From NCBI GenBank assembly GCA_038146925.1, contig JAYQSP010000011.1, positions 1,302,001 through 1,366,000 of the forward strand: a stretch of 64,000 bases of DNA, written 5' to 3'. Each line of letters begins with the position of its first letter. Position 1 is the stretch's first letter. Source of the stretch: UBA830 sp038146925 (lineage in GTDB: Bacteria > Pseudomonadota > Alphaproteobacteria > MPNO01 > UBA830). The notes under the pieces are model-generated. The model did no database searches. It worked only from the letters and a program-made list of their open reading frames with translations, and had not been told where the DNA came from. This document shows positions 33,987 through 43,588 of the stretch, piece by piece. The translations under genes and the position numbers were made by a program.

Positions 33987-35063
33987 ATGGTGGACCAGAA
34001 ACAAACAGAAAACGGACTGACCGTCAGCGGCCTCAGTCACAGATATGGCAAAGTAGATGTTCTGTCGGACATCAACCTGCATGTTCCGCCGGGCGAAATT
34101 CTCTGTCTGCTTGGACCATCCGGCTGCGGCAAGACAACGACGTTGCGCCTGATCGCGGGGCTGGAGGAGCTGCAAACCGGAAGCATCTGCTGGGACGACC
34201 AGGTGCTGGCGGATTCCCGTCGTAGCGAGCCGCCGGAAAACCGCCTGGTCAGCCTGCTTTTCCAGGATTTTGCCCTGTTTCCGCACCTCACCGTTGCGCA
34301 GAACGTGGCATTCGGTCTGACGGATTTGTCCAGCGCGGAGCGCGATGCACGCGTGCACAAAGTATTGGAACAGGTCGGCATGCTGCGCTACGCCAACCGG
34401 TATCCGCACTATCTGTCGGGCGGGGAACAGCAACGCATCGCCCTGGCGCGGGCGCGGGCGCCGCGGCCGCGCATATTCCTCCTGGATGAGCCGTTTTCCA
34501 ATCTGGATACGCGGCTGCGCAACCAGTTGCGGGATTTGTGTCTGCATGTGCTGAAGAAATCGGAATCCTCGTCGCTCATCGTCACGCACGATGCCGAGGA
34601 AGCCATGTTCATGGGCGACCAGGTTGCCGTCATGCGCGACGGGGTCATCGTGCAGGTCGGCCCGCCTGAAGAACTGTATTTCCGCCCCAAGGATTCCTTC
34701 GTGGCGGGGCTGTTTGGCGAAGTAAACCAAATCACCGGCCGGGTGCTGGATGGTCATGTTCACACGCCGATCGGCACTGTCTGCGCCCCGGGATTTGCCG
34801 ACGGTACCGAAGTGGACGTTCTGGTTCGCCCCGAAGCGCTCCGCGTCATCGCCGGCGAACACGACAAGGCCGTCGCCAGCGTGATCACAGCACGCCTGCT
34901 GGGACGGTCCAGCCTGTTGCATCTCAGTGTGCCTAACGGCGAAGCAGGGGGGCTGCATCTCCATTCCCGGGTTCCCGGCAAACTGTTGCCGGACGAGGGG
35001 GCGTCCGTGGGCGTCGCGCTGGATGAGCAGAATGTCTTTGTTTTTGCAGCGGAAAATAACTGA
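33987..35063 (+). CDS. Orphan ABC transporter ATPase (FbpC/PotA-like)
   Basis: A 358-residue importer-type ATPase. Walker A is GPSGCGKTTT near residue 48, the Q-loop SLLFQDFALFPHLTVAQNVAF, signature LSGGEQQRIALARA, Walker B IFLLDEPFSNLD and the switch His in IVTHDAEEAMFM. A C-terminal TOBE_2 domain (NQITGRVLDGHVHTPIGTVC onwards) groups it with ATPases of Fe3+, polyamine and sulfate uptake. No permease or binding protein is adjacent; it sits alone between scpB and tatA, so its partners must be elsewhere. Confidence 0.9.
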   Translation: MVDQKQTENGLTVSGLSHRYGKVDVLSDINLHVPPGEILCLLGPSGCGKTTTLRLIAGLEELQTGSICWDDQVLADSRRSEPPENRLVSLLFQDFALFPHLTVAQNVAFGLTDLSSAERDARVHKVLEQVGMLRYANRYPHYLSGGEQQRIALARARAPRPRIFLLDEPFSNLDTRLRNQLRDLCLHVLKKSESSSLIVTHDAEEAMFMGDQVAVMRDGVIVQVGPPEELYFRPKDSFVAGLFGEVNQITGRVLDGHVHTPIGTVCAPGFADGTEVDVLVRPEALRVIAGEHDKAVASVITARLLGRSSLLHLSVPNGEAGGLHLHSRVPGKLLPDEGASVGVALDEQNVFVFAAENN

Positions 35064-35143
35064 CCCGCGCCGTTTTCATTGCGGCTATACCGGCTTTCTG
35101 CGATGATCCGGCAAATTTCAATTATTGATCGTGAGAGATCGAA

Positions 35144-35371
35144 ATGTCTTTAGGACCCTGGCAGATCGCCCTAATCGCGCTCGTCGTCATTCTGCTGTTC
35201 GGCGCCGGCAAGTTGCCGCGTCTGATGGGGGATGCCGCGAAAGGCATCAACGCGTTCAAAAAGAATCTCAAAGAAGACAAATCCGACGCCGTAGACGACA
35301 AGGCCATGAACGCGGATACCGGCGACGCCGTGGCGGATGCTACAAAAAAGGACGAAACGGCGAAAAGCTGA
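35144..35371 (+). CDS. tatA: Twin-arginine translocase subunit TatA
   Basis: A 75-residue protein: short periplasmic N-terminus, one membrane helix (WQIALIALVVILLFGAGKLP), hinge with the conserved FGAGKLP, then an amphipathic helix (RLMGDAAKGINAFKKNLKED) and a polar acidic tail. TatA oligomers make the protein-conducting passage for folded Tat substrates. First gene of tatABC; the spacing to tatB is 42 bp. Confidence 0.96.
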   Translation: MSLGPWQIALIALVVILLFGAGKLPRLMGDAAKGINAFKKNLKEDKSDAVDDKAMNADTGDAVADATKKDETAKS

Positions 35372-35413
35372 CGTTTCGCCCTGTAGAATTCTTGAAGAAA
35401 GGCGCGCTCCGCC

Positions 35414-35854
35414 ATGTTTGACATCGGCGGCTGGGAATTTCTCCTTATTGCCATCCTTGCGATCATTATTATCGGTCCCAGGGAGCTGCCCGGTGCGATC
35501 CGCGCCGTAAGCGGTTTCGTGCGCAAGGCGCGGGAAATGGCGCGCGAATTCCAGTCGGGTCTGGAAGAAGTTGCCCGGGAAGCCGAACTCGACAAGGTAC
35601 AGGAAACCGTAAGAACGGCGGCGGACCCGCTTGGGCGCGTCCGTCAGGAAATCATGGACAGCGTCGATCCGGATGGGGAGATCAAAGACGCCATGGATTT
35701 CGACGCCGGGTGGACTGACGACGATCTCGTCGATTACGACGATCCGGAATTCGCCGACGACAACAGGATTGCGTCGCCGGTCCCGAAAAAACCCGAAGCG
35801 GCTGACGCTGAAACGTCCGAAGACAAAGCTGAAAAGCTGGAGAAACCAGCATGA
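35414..35854 (+). CDS. tatB: Twin-arginine translocase subunit TatB
   Basis: A 146-residue protein with one N-terminal membrane helix (MFDIGGWEFLLIAILAIIII), the TatB-type hinge GPRELPGAIRAVSGFVRKARE and a long amphipathic and acidic C-terminal region. The acidic residue in the helix and the PRELP motif separate TatB from TatA. With TatC it forms the receptor for RR signal peptides. Its stop overlaps the tatC start (ATGA). Confidence 0.95.
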   Translation: MFDIGGWEFLLIAILAIIIIGPRELPGAIRAVSGFVRKAREMAREFQSGLEEVAREAELDKVQETVRTAADPLGRVRQEIMDSVDPDGEIKDAMDFDAGWTDDDLVDYDDPEFADDNRIASPVPKKPEAADAETSEDKAEKLEKPA

Positions 35855-36672
35855 ACGAATCCGAGGCGGACGACAAGAAGATGCCGTTGCTCGACCATCT
35901 GGTCGAGCTGCGCACCCGTCTGATATACAGCTTTGCCGCATTTGTCGTGATGTTCATCGCCAGCTTCGTGTTCGCCCAGGACATCTACGACTTTTTCGTC
36001 CGTCCCCTTGCGCGTGCCCTGGAAGGCCAGGAAGGCGCACGGCTCATCTTTACCGCGCTGTACGAGCCGTTCCTGGCGCAGATAAAGGTGGCCTTTTACA
36101 CGGCGCTGTTTTTTGCCTTTCCCGTGATATCCATGCAGGTCTGGATGTTCGTCGCTCCCGGCCTCTACAAGAACGAGAAACGGGCGTTCCTGCCGTTCCT
36201 GTTTGCGACGCCGATCCTCTTTTTCATGGGCGGCGCGCTGGTCTATTTCTTCATCATGCCTTTGGCCTGGGAGTTTTTCCTGACTTTCCAGACACTGGGC
36301 GGCGACGGCGCCTTGCCCGTTCAGGTCGAACCGAAGGTCGATCAGTATCTGACACTCGTGCTGCGGCTGATATTCGCCTTCGGTCTCGCTTTCGAGCTGC
36401 CGGTTCTTTTGATGCTGCTGGCGCGGGCGGGGCTGGTGACATCCACGGGACTTGCCGCGAAACGCAAATACGCCATCGTCGGCGTTTTCGTAATGGCGGC
36501 GATCATCACGCCGCCCGACGTGGTCAGCCAGATCGGCCTCGCTATTCCGATCATCATCCTCTACGAGTTATCGATCATCGGGGCGCGGCTGATCGAGAAG
36601 AAGCGGGCACAAAAATACGGCGACGACGACTACGAGGACGCCCAGCCGAAACCCGATAACCCGGCGACCTGA
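35851..36672 (+). CDS. tatC: Twin-arginine translocase subunit TatC
   Basis: A 273-residue polytopic membrane protein with six helices. LLDHLVELRTRLIYSFAAF at the N-terminus is the RR-peptide binding region, and YKNEKRAFLPFLFATPILFFMGGALVYF, LRLIFAFGLAFELPVL and ITPPDVVSQIGLAIPIIILYE are conserved family blocks. A hydrophilic Lys/Asp-rich tail ends the protein. It follows tatB with overlap, and serS begins 33 bp later. Confidence 0.97.
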   Translation: MNESEADDKKMPLLDHLVELRTRLIYSFAAFVVMFIASFVFAQDIYDFFVRPLARALEGQEGARLIFTALYEPFLAQIKVAFYTALFFAFPVISMQVWMFVAPGLYKNEKRAFLPFLFATPILFFMGGALVYFFIMPLAWEFFLTFQTLGGDGALPVQVEPKVDQYLTLVLRLIFAFGLAFELPVLLMLLARAGLVTSTGLAAKRKYAIVGVFVMAAIITPPDVVSQIGLAIPIIILYELSIIGARLIEKKRAQKYGDDDYEDAQPKPDNPAT

Positions 36673-36705
36673 GATTCGTCGTGAAATCGGCTAGAAGATT
36701 AAATC

Positions 36706-37989
36706 ATGCATGACATCAGATGGATCCGGGACAACCCCGATCAGTTCGACAAGGCGCTCGCGCGGCGCGGGCTGGAACCTCTCGCCGCAAGGGCGATCGA
36801 ACTCGACGCCGCCAACCGGGCGATTACAACCGAGCTGCAGGATTTGCAGAAACGGCGGAACGAGGCCTCCAAACAGATCGGCGTGCTGAAAGGCAAAGGC
36901 GAAGACGCGGATGCCCTGATTGCCGAAGTGGCCGATCTGAAAGACCGGATGGCGGGACTGGAAGAGGACCAGAAGCAGGGCGTGGCGGCTGTGCGCGAGG
37001 TTCTCCAGGATGTGCCCAATCTGCCGTTTGAAGATGTACCGGACGGTGAGGACGAAGACGACAACGTCGAAATCCGGATCGTCGGCGACAAGCCGGCCTT
37101 CGATTTCGAGGCGAAGGACCATGTCGATATCGGCGAGGGACTGGGGCTGCTCGATTTCGAAGGTGCCTCGAAACTCTCCGGATCGCGCTTCGTGGTCACC
37201 CGCGGCGCACTGGCGCGGATGGAACGGGCGCTTGCCGCGATGATGCTTGACATGCACACGGAGGAATTCGGCTATACCGAGGTCAATCCGCCTTTGCTGG
37301 TGCGCGACGATGCGGCGTTCGGGACGGGACAACTGCCGAAGTTTTCCGAAGACCTGTTCAAGACCACCACCGATCACTGGCTGATCCCGACCGCCGAGGT
37401 GCCACTGACCAACCTGGTGGCCGGCGATATCCTGTCGGAAGAAGACCTGCCGCTGCGTTTCACCGCACATACGCCGTGCTTCCGGTCGGAGGCGGGCGCC
37501 GCGGGCAAAGACACGCGCGGCATGCTGCGCCAGCACCAGTTTCCCAAGGTGGAGCTTGTCAGCATCGTGCACCCCGACCGGTCTGCGGAAGAACACGAAC
37601 GCATGACCGGTTGCGCGGAAGAAGTCCTGAAGCGTCTCGGCCTGCATTACCGCGTCGTGATCCTGTCGACGGGAGATCTCGGTTTCTCGGCGCGAAAAAC
37701 CTACGATATCGAAGTCTGGCTGCCGGGGCAGGAGCGCTATCGCGAAATTTCCAGCTGTTCGAACTGCGGCGATTTTCAGGCGCGGCGCATGAATGCCCGT
37801 TTCCGGCCGTCCGACCGAAAGGGGACGGCTTTCCTGCATACGCTGAACGGATCGGGTCTTGCCGTGGGGCGCACGCTCATCGCGGTGCTGGAGAATTATC
37901 AGAACGCGGATGGATCGGTGACGGTACCGGAGGTTCTGCGACCCTATATGGGCGGGCTCGATAAGATCGAGGCGGCGGGCGGCGACTGA
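36706..37989 (+). CDS. serS: Seryl-tRNA synthetase
   Basis: A 427-residue class II synthetase that charges tRNA-Ser and tRNA-Sec. The N-terminal coiled coil (residues about 25-105) grips the long variable arm. Class II motifs follow: motif 2 around FTAHTPCFRSEAGAAGKDTRGMLRQHQF (in part) and motif 3 in LNGSGLAVGRTLIAVLEN. The stop overlaps the surE start (TGATG), so serS-surE-pcm form a tight unit after tatABC. Confidence 0.98.
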   Translation: MHDIRWIRDNPDQFDKALARRGLEPLAARAIELDAANRAITTELQDLQKRRNEASKQIGVLKGKGEDADALIAEVADLKDRMAGLEEDQKQGVAAVREVLQDVPNLPFEDVPDGEDEDDNVEIRIVGDKPAFDFEAKDHVDIGEGLGLLDFEGASKLSGSRFVVTRGALARMERALAAMMLDMHTEEFGYTEVNPPLLVRDDAAFGTGQLPKFSEDLFKTTTDHWLIPTAEVPLTNLVAGDILSEEDLPLRFTAHTPCFRSEAGAAGKDTRGMLRQHQFPKVELVSIVHPDRSAEEHERMTGCAEEVLKRLGLHYRVVILSTGDLGFSARKTYDIEVWLPGQERYREISSCSNCGDFQARRMNARFRPSDRKGTAFLHTLNGSGLAVGRTLIAVLENYQNADGSVTVPEVLRPYMGGLDKIEAAGGD

Positions 37990-38756
37990 TGCGGCTGCGC
38001 GGCGCCCGGATCCTGGTTTCCAACGATGACGGGATCAATGCGCCGGGGCTGAAAGTCCTCGAAAAGATGGCAAAATCCCTTTCGGACGACGTCTGGGTGG
38101 TTGCGCCGGAAAGTGAACAGAGCGCATCCGGTCATTCCCTGACCCTGACGCTGCCGTTGCGGGTACGCAAGATTAGCGCCCGGAAATTCGCCGTGAACGG
38201 CACGCCCACGGACAGCGTTCTGCTGGCGGTGCAGCACATCATTCCCGGAAAGCGTCCGGATCTGGTGCTTTCGGGCGTCAATGCCGGCGGCAATCTGGGC
38301 GAAGACATCACCTATTCGGGAACCGTCGCCGCAGCCATGGAGGGGGCGCTGCTCGGCATTCCGTCTATCGCGCTGAGCCAGGTCCGCGTGTACGGCGAAA
38401 ACGTCCGTTGGGCCGCGTCTGAACATCATGGACCCAAAATCATCCGCAAGCTGATACGCGAGGAATGGCCCGCCAACGTTCTGATAAACGTTAATTTTCC
38501 GGATTTGCCGGCTGCGGAAGTCGGCCAGACGGAAATCACGGTTCAGGGCCGCAGAAAGATCGGCGATGCCGTCACAACGGGGCGCGACCCGCGCGGCTAC
38601 GACTACGTCTGGATCGGCACCGAACGCAACGAAGACCCGTCGTTTGCGGGTTCGGACCTGAAGGCGGTGAACGAAGGACGTATTTCCATCACACCGCTGT
38701 GCCTCGACCTGACCCACCGCCGGACCATGACGTCTTTGCGACAGGTCTTCGGATGA
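37989..38756 (+). CDS. surE: 5'/3'-nucleotidase SurE
   Basis: A 255-residue metal-dependent phosphatase for nucleoside monophosphates and short polyphosphates. The metal site is in ILVSNDDGINAPG near the N-terminus, with SGINxG-type VLSGVNAGGNLGEDITYSGTVAAAMEG completing it. Overlaps serS upstream and pcm downstream (ATGA), the classic surE-pcm pairing linked to stationary-phase survival. Confidence 0.96.
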   Translation: MRLRGARILVSNDDGINAPGLKVLEKMAKSLSDDVWVVAPESEQSASGHSLTLTLPLRVRKISARKFAVNGTPTDSVLLAVQHIIPGKRPDLVLSGVNAGGNLGEDITYSGTVAAAMEGALLGIPSIALSQVRVYGENVRWAASEHHGPKIIRKLIREEWPANVLINVNFPDLPAAEVGQTEITVQGRRKIGDAVTTGRDPRGYDYVWIGTERNEDPSFAGSDLKAVNEGRISITPLCLDLTHRRTMTSLRQVFG

Positions 38757-39406
38757 CCCTCGAAGCCAACCGTATTCGCCTGATCATGGAACTTCGAAAA
38801 CAGGGCATCACGCAACCTGACGTGCTCGGTGCGATCGAACGCGTCCCGCGCGAAGCATTCGTGCCGGAAACGTTCCGCGACCAGGCATACGAAAACATGG
38901 CGCTCCCCATCGGCAGCGGGCAGACGATCAGCCAGCCGGCGGTGGTCGCGTTCATGACCCAGGAACTGGAGGTAGGACCGCGAATGAAGGTGCTCGAGAT
39001 CGGCACCGGGTCCGGCTACCAGGCGGCGGTGCTAGCCCGGCTGTGCCGCCGGCTGTATTCGATCGAACGCCACAAGGAGCTGCTGGCGGCGGCGGAAGAG
39101 AAATTCCGGGAGCTCCGTATCAACAACATTACCGCGAAAGCCGGTGACGGCACGAAGGGGTGGCCGGAGCAGGCGCCGTTCGACCGCATCATCGTGACCG
39201 CTGCGGCATCGCGCGAAATACCGCAAACGCTTATCGACCAGCTTGCTCCCGACGGGATCATGATCGCACCCATGGGCAACACCGCCCGGGATCAGCATCT
39301 CTACAAATTTACTTTCGACGAAGCGGGGGGAATCCGGACCGAAAAGATGTGGCCGGTCAGGTTCGTTCCGCTGATCGGCGACGATGCGCCGGAATCTACC
39401 GGTTGA
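38753..39406 (+). CDS. pcm: Protein-L-isoaspartate O-methyltransferase
   Basis: A 217-residue SAM methyltransferase that repairs isoaspartyl damage. It has the full family set: ERVPREAFVP, the active loop LPIGSGQTISQPAVVAFM, motif I KVLEIGTGSGYQAAVLA and the FDRIIVTAAASREIP block. In contrast to the paralogue at 15143, the GSGQTISQP loop is intact, so this is the functional enzyme. The start is set by the 4-bp overlap with surE. Confidence 0.96.
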   Translation: MTLEANRIRLIMELRKQGITQPDVLGAIERVPREAFVPETFRDQAYENMALPIGSGQTISQPAVVAFMTQELEVGPRMKVLEIGTGSGYQAAVLARLCRRLYSIERHKELLAAAEEKFRELRINNITAKAGDGTKGWPEQAPFDRIIVTAAASREIPQTLIDQLAPDGIMIAPMGNTARDQHLYKFTFDEAGGIRTEKMWPVRFVPLIGDDAPESTG

Positions 39407-39438
39407 ACTTCAGAAAGGCCGAACATAGTTTGACGGCG

Positions 39439-40464
39439 ATGGGATACCAGATGTCCGGAAACGTGAAATTCGTCCTGTGGCCGGTGCTTGGACTGGCCCT
39501 GTCCGCATGCGGGCAAACCAGCATGGGGCCGGCGCCGGTCGTGCATGGGGGAACCGGAGAAACCGTGCGCCCGGGCGCCGCGACGGCCGCGCTCGCCGGA
39601 CAGACCGTGACCGTCCGTAAGGGCGACGCGCTTTACAAAATCGCCCGCCGGTACAATGTCGGATTGCGTAGTCTGATCGACGCAAATGCCCTGACGCCGC
39701 CTTACACGATCTATCCGGGCCAGAAGCTCCGCCTGCCGTCGTCCGGCGTGCATGTGGTCCGCCGCGGCGAAACCGTTTATCAGATCGCCAACCGATACAA
39801 TACCGAGCCCGGTACTCTGGTTCGGCTGAACCGGATTTCCCCGCCCTACCGGCTGTATCCGGGGCAGAAGATAGTCCTGCCCGGTAATCCGGCGCGTCAG
39901 GCGGCGGGCGCGACACGAACGGTATCGACACACACGTCGACCGCGAGGTCAGCCGTTCGGAAGCCGCCGCCGCGCGTCGAAGGCAAGCAGGTATTGCCGC
40001 CCGAACCGAAAACCGTGAAACGCGCGCCGACCACCCGACCGGGCGTAAAGCTTCCGGCGCCGAGCGAGGGCGGGTTCATATGGCCGGTAAGCGGCCGGGT
40101 GCTGTCGCGCTTCGGGACGATCGGCAAGGGCTTGCAGAACGACGGGATAAACATTCTGGCGCGCCGGGGAACGCCGGTTCGCGCAGTGCAGAACGGCGTG
40201 GTGGCCTATGCAGGCAACGAGTTGCGCGGCTTCGGCAATCTCTTGCTGGTGAAGCATTCGGGCGGCTGGATATCCGCCTACGCCCATAATTCCGAACTGC
40301 TCGTCCGCACGGGCCAGAACGTGCGGCGAGGGCAGGTGATATCGAAGGTCGGGCGTACCGGCAGCGTCGACAAGCCGCAGCTGCATTTCGAACTGCGGCG
40401 CGGCAACCGGGCCGTCGATCCGGAACGGTATCTCGGGCGCAGAACGGCTGCCGTCCGGAACTAG
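39439..40464 (+). CDS. nlpD: LysM-M23 lipoprotein, NlpD/EnvC-like amidase activator
   Basis: A 341-residue lipoprotein. A lipobox (LALSACG) gives a diacylated cysteine; two LysM domains follow (VRKGDALYKIARRYNVG and VRRGETVYQIANRYNTEPG), then a basic linker and a C-terminal LytM/M23 domain (GLQNDGINILARRGTPVRAVQNG, KPQLHFELRRG). The zinc ligands of M23 enzymes are only partly kept: HFELR keeps one His, but the first His position reads N in LQNDGINI, so it is probably a non-catalytic activator of amidases at the septum. The surE-pcm-nlpD order is widespread. Start is uncertain between 39439 and 39451. Confidence 0.92.
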   Translation: MGYQMSGNVKFVLWPVLGLALSACGQTSMGPAPVVHGGTGETVRPGAATAALAGQTVTVRKGDALYKIARRYNVGLRSLIDANALTPPYTIYPGQKLRLPSSGVHVVRRGETVYQIANRYNTEPGTLVRLNRISPPYRLYPGQKIVLPGNPARQAAGATRTVSTHTSTARSAVRKPPPRVEGKQVLPPEPKTVKRAPTTRPGVKLPAPSEGGFIWPVSGRVLSRFGTIGKGLQNDGINILARRGTPVRAVQNGVVAYAGNELRGFGNLLLVKHSGGWISAYAHNSELLVRTGQNVRRGQVISKVGRTGSVDKPQLHFELRRGNRAVDPERYLGRRTAAVRN

Positions 40465-41318
40465 TCCAGCATCTTTTTCTGGCGGCCGGCGAGGTCCTGG
40501 ATGTACTGCCAGGCGACGCGGCCGGAGCGTGCGCCGCGGGTCATCGACCATTCGACCGCTTCGGCATGCAGCGTTTCCCGGTCAATGTCCAGGCCGTAGC
40601 GATCGACGTAGCTGTCAAGCATCTCGAAGAAGGTGTCCTGATCGCAGTTGTGGAAACCGAGCCACAGACCGAACCGGTCGGACAGAGAGACTTTTTCCTC
40701 GACCGCTTCGCCGGGATTGATGCCGGTCGACCGTTCGTTTTCGATCATGTCGCGGGGCATAAGGTGACGCCGATTGGATGTCGCGTAGAACACCACGTTT
40801 TTCGGCCGCCCCTCGATCCCGCCTTCCAGCATCGCTTTCAACGATTTGTACGTGGTGTCGTCGCCGTCGAAGGAGAGGTCGTCGCAGAACAGGATGAACT
40901 TGCGCTTGCTCTCGCGCAGCACCGCCAGAAGCCGGGGCAGGGAAGCGAGGTCCTCGCGGTGAATTTCCACCAGCACCAGCGCGCCGCCGGTCTCTTCCGC
41001 GACCGTGCCTTGTACAGCCTTGACGAGCGAGCTTTTGCCCATCCCGCGCGCGCCCCACAGCAGGGCATTGTTCGCGGGAAACCCTTCCGCAAAGCGCCGG
41101 GTGTTGGACAGTAGCGTGTCGCGCGAGCGGTCGACCCCGATCAGCTGCTCGATATCCAGGCGGTTGATCTCCGCCACGGGTTCCAAACGGCCGGTTTCCG
41201 CATGCCATACAAAAGCATCGGCATCATCCGGCACGACGGTCGTCGCCGGCGGCGGGGCAAGGCGGTCCAGCGCGTCCGCGATACGGATCATCAGCTCTTT
41301 GGTGTCGCTGTCGGTCAT
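40461..41318 (-). CDS. DUF815 P-loop ATPase
   Basis: A 285-residue AAA-like ATPase of the DUF815 family. Walker A is LLWGARGMGKSSLVKAV near residue 87, Walker B is FILFCDDLSFDGDD, and ATSNRRHLMPRDMIENE resembles a sensor-1/second-region block. The family is common in proteobacteria and uncharacterised. The gene is convergent with nlpD (4-bp overlap of stops) and divergent from yajC. Start at 41318 rather than the longer frame, whose extra 32 residues look like leader sequence. Confidence 0.88.
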   Translation of the reverse strand: MTDSDTKELMIRIADALDRLAPPPATTVVPDDADAFVWHAETGRLEPVAEINRLDIEQLIGVDRSRDTLLSNTRRFAEGFPANNALLWGARGMGKSSLVKAVQGTVAEETGGALVLVEIHREDLASLPRLLAVLRESKRKFILFCDDLSFDGDDTTYKSLKAMLEGGIEGRPKNVVFYATSNRRHLMPRDMIENERSTGINPGEAVEEKVSLSDRFGLWLGFHNCDQDTFFEMLDSYVDRYGLDIDRETLHAEAVEWSMTRGARSGRVAWQYIQDLAGRQKKMLD

Positions 41319-41483
41319 GGCGTTCCGGGGCAGATTGAAAGCGGCGCGGACCCTATCACAAGGCGAGTCGGGATCAAACATCGAGCGGCCAGGAGGCGGT
41401 GCGGCCCGATCCAAAGGGAATATGTTGCATGCTGTCGACGGGCCGCTATATTCCGCAAACTTTCACTCAATGCGGAGAAAAGC

Positions 41484-41930
41484 ATGTTTGTTTCACCGGC
41501 TTGGGCGCAGGGCGCTGGCGGTGGTGGACTTGGCGGAATGGAGCAGCTCCTTCCCCTGGTACTGATATTCGTCGTTTTCTATTTCCTGCTGATCCGTCCG
41601 CAGCAGAAGAAGGCGAAAGTCCATCGCGAAATGCTGGGCAATCTGCGTCGCGGCGACCGCATTGTGACGAATGGCGGGTTGATCGGCACGATTACGCGCG
41701 TCCCCAACGAAACCGAACTGATCGTAGAGGTGGCCGACGGGGTCAAGGTCCGCGTATTGCGCGGGATGATCGCCGAAAGCCTCAGCAAAACCGATCCCGC
41801 GCCCGCAAAGTCCAAGAAAGACAAGGACCAGGATAAGGATCAGGCCGACGACGACCGGGATTACGACGATGCGGAAGAGGATGTCGATTACGAAGAAGAT
41901 GTCGACGCCGAAGATCGCAAAAAAGACTGA
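41484..41930 (+). CDS. yajC: Preprotein translocase subunit YajC
   Basis: A 148-residue single-pass membrane protein: short periplasmic segment (MFVSPAWAQGAGGGG), membrane helix (LLPLVLIFVVFYFLLIRPQ) with the family signature FYFLLIRPQQKKAK, a folded domain (GDRIVTNGGLIGTITRV) and a strongly acidic/lysine-rich tail of about 40 residues (DKDQDKDQADDDRDYDDAE). YajC associates with SecDF and YidC. GGAGAAA precedes the ATG. Followed by secD after 44 bp. Confidence 0.95.
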   Translation: MFVSPAWAQGAGGGGLGGMEQLLPLVLIFVVFYFLLIRPQQKKAKVHREMLGNLRRGDRIVTNGGLIGTITRVPNETELIVEVADGVKVRVLRGMIAESLSKTDPAPAKSKKDKDQDKDQADDDRDYDDAEEDVDYEEDVDAEDRKKD

Positions 41931-41974
41931 TTTTACCGTCCGTCATTCAGCCTAACCGACAGAGCACGCCGTAA

Positions 41975-43576
41975 ATGGTCTATTTCGCCAAGTGGAAGAT
42001 GGTTCTGGTCGCCGTCGTCGCGCTCATGGGAATTTCTTTCGCGTTTCCCAACGTGCTTAGCGAGGAAGACGCGGCGTCCCTGCCGAGCTGGCTGCCCAAT
42101 CAGCAGATGAATCTGGGCCTCGATCTGCAGGGCGGTTCGCATCTGTTGCTGGAAGTGGATGTAGCGTCGGTTCTTGCGCAGCGCCGGGAAGCGCTGGTCG
42201 ATTCCATTCGTGACGGGCTGCGCCGGGGATCGCCGCGCATCGGGTATCGCCGTCTTGGCGTACGCAACGAATGCGTCGGCTTCGATCTGCGGCGGGACGA
42301 GGACCGGGAACAGGCGGACGAGGTTCTGCGCAATCTGGAACCGAATACGTTCGAACCGCTTTTCGACGTATCGACTGACGGGCTCTCCTACACAGTCTGC
42401 AACACGGAAACCGGCCGCCGCGAAATCCTGACCTCGGCAATCGACCAGTCGATCGAGATTGTCCGCCGCCGTATCGACGAACTTGGCACGCGCGAACCGA
42501 CAATTCAGCGCCAGGGTTCGGACCGGATCCTGGTGCAGGTGCCCGGGCTTGACGACCCCGAACGCCTGAAAGAACTGATCGGCACAACGGCCAAAATGAC
42601 ATTTCATCTTCTGGACAGGGACAATTCTGCGGCCGAGGCCTGCGGGCCGGGACGGCGCCGCCCGGCAGGTACTATGTGTCTGCCGTCGATCGACGAACGG
42701 GACGGCAACGACAATCCTATCCAGTATCTGGTCAAACGCCGCGTCATGGTGGATGGCGAAAACCTTGTCGATGCGCAGGCCACGTTCCAGGATGGCCAGG
42801 CTGTCGTCTCCTTCCGCTTCGATGCGGTCGGTGCCCGCCGCTTCGGGGATGTGACGAGGGAAAACGTCGGTCAGCCTTTCGCCATCGTTCTCGACAAGGA
42901 AGTCATCAGCGCACCGGTGATCCGCGAACCGATCCTCGGCGGCAACGGGGTCATATCCGGTAATTTCACCATTCAGTCGGCGCAGGATCTGGCCCTTCTG
43001 CTGCGGGCAGGCGCGTTGCCGGCGCCGCTGACGGTGCTGGAGGAGCGCACCGTCGGCGCCGAACTGGGAGCGGATTCGATTGCTGCCGGCGAGTTCGCCA
43101 GTGTTCTGTCGATCGTTCTGGTCATCATTTTCATGGCGGCGGCCTATGGCATGTTCGGCCTGATGGCGGACGTGGCGCTGGTGCTGAATATCATCCTGAT
43201 CGCCGCCGTTCTGTCGATGCTGCAGGCCACATTGACGTTACCGGGCATCGCGGGAATCGTGTTGACGATCGGCATGGCGGTTGACGCCAACGTATTGATA
43301 TTCGAACGAATTCGCGAAGAGGAACGCAACGGGCGAACGCCTATATCGGCGGTCGATTCCGGGTATCAGCGGGCGTTGACGACGATTATCGACGCCAATA
43401 TCACGACCCTGATTGCCGCCATTCTGCTGTTCCAGTTCGGCTCCGGCCCGATCAAGGGCTTTGCCGTGACGTTGGCCATAGGCCTCCTGACATCAATGTT
43501 CACCGCGATCATGGTCACCCGCCTCATGGTGGTCACATGGCTGCACCGCAAGCGGCCCAAGAAGCTGCCGCTTTAG
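41975..43576 (+). CDS. secD: Protein translocase subunit SecD
   Basis: A 533-residue RND-type membrane protein. An N-terminal helix is followed by the large periplasmic P1 domain, then five helices. Conserved blocks include MNLGLDLQGGSHLLLEVD near the N-terminus, DELGTREPTIQRQG, and IAGIVLTIGMAVDANVLIFERIREE, whose Asp in the membrane takes part in proton flow. SecDF pulls translocating proteins at the periplasmic side using the proton gradient. One unit with yajC and secF. Confidence 0.97.
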   Translation: MVYFAKWKMVLVAVVALMGISFAFPNVLSEEDAASLPSWLPNQQMNLGLDLQGGSHLLLEVDVASVLAQRREALVDSIRDGLRRGSPRIGYRRLGVRNECVGFDLRRDEDREQADEVLRNLEPNTFEPLFDVSTDGLSYTVCNTETGRREILTSAIDQSIEIVRRRIDELGTREPTIQRQGSDRILVQVPGLDDPERLKELIGTTAKMTFHLLDRDNSAAEACGPGRRRPAGTMCLPSIDERDGNDNPIQYLVKRRVMVDGENLVDAQATFQDGQAVVSFRFDAVGARRFGDVTRENVGQPFAIVLDKEVISAPVIREPILGGNGVISGNFTIQSAQDLALLLRAGALPAPLTVLEERTVGAELGADSIAAGEFASVLSIVLVIIFMAAAYGMFGLMADVALVLNIILIAAVLSMLQATLTLPGIAGIVLTIGMAVDANVLIFERIREEERNGRTPISAVDSGYQRALTTIIDANITTLIAAILLFQFGSGPIKGFAVTLAIGLLTSMFTAIMVTRLMVVTWLHRKRPKKLPL

Positions 43577-43588
43577 GGGAAGACGAAG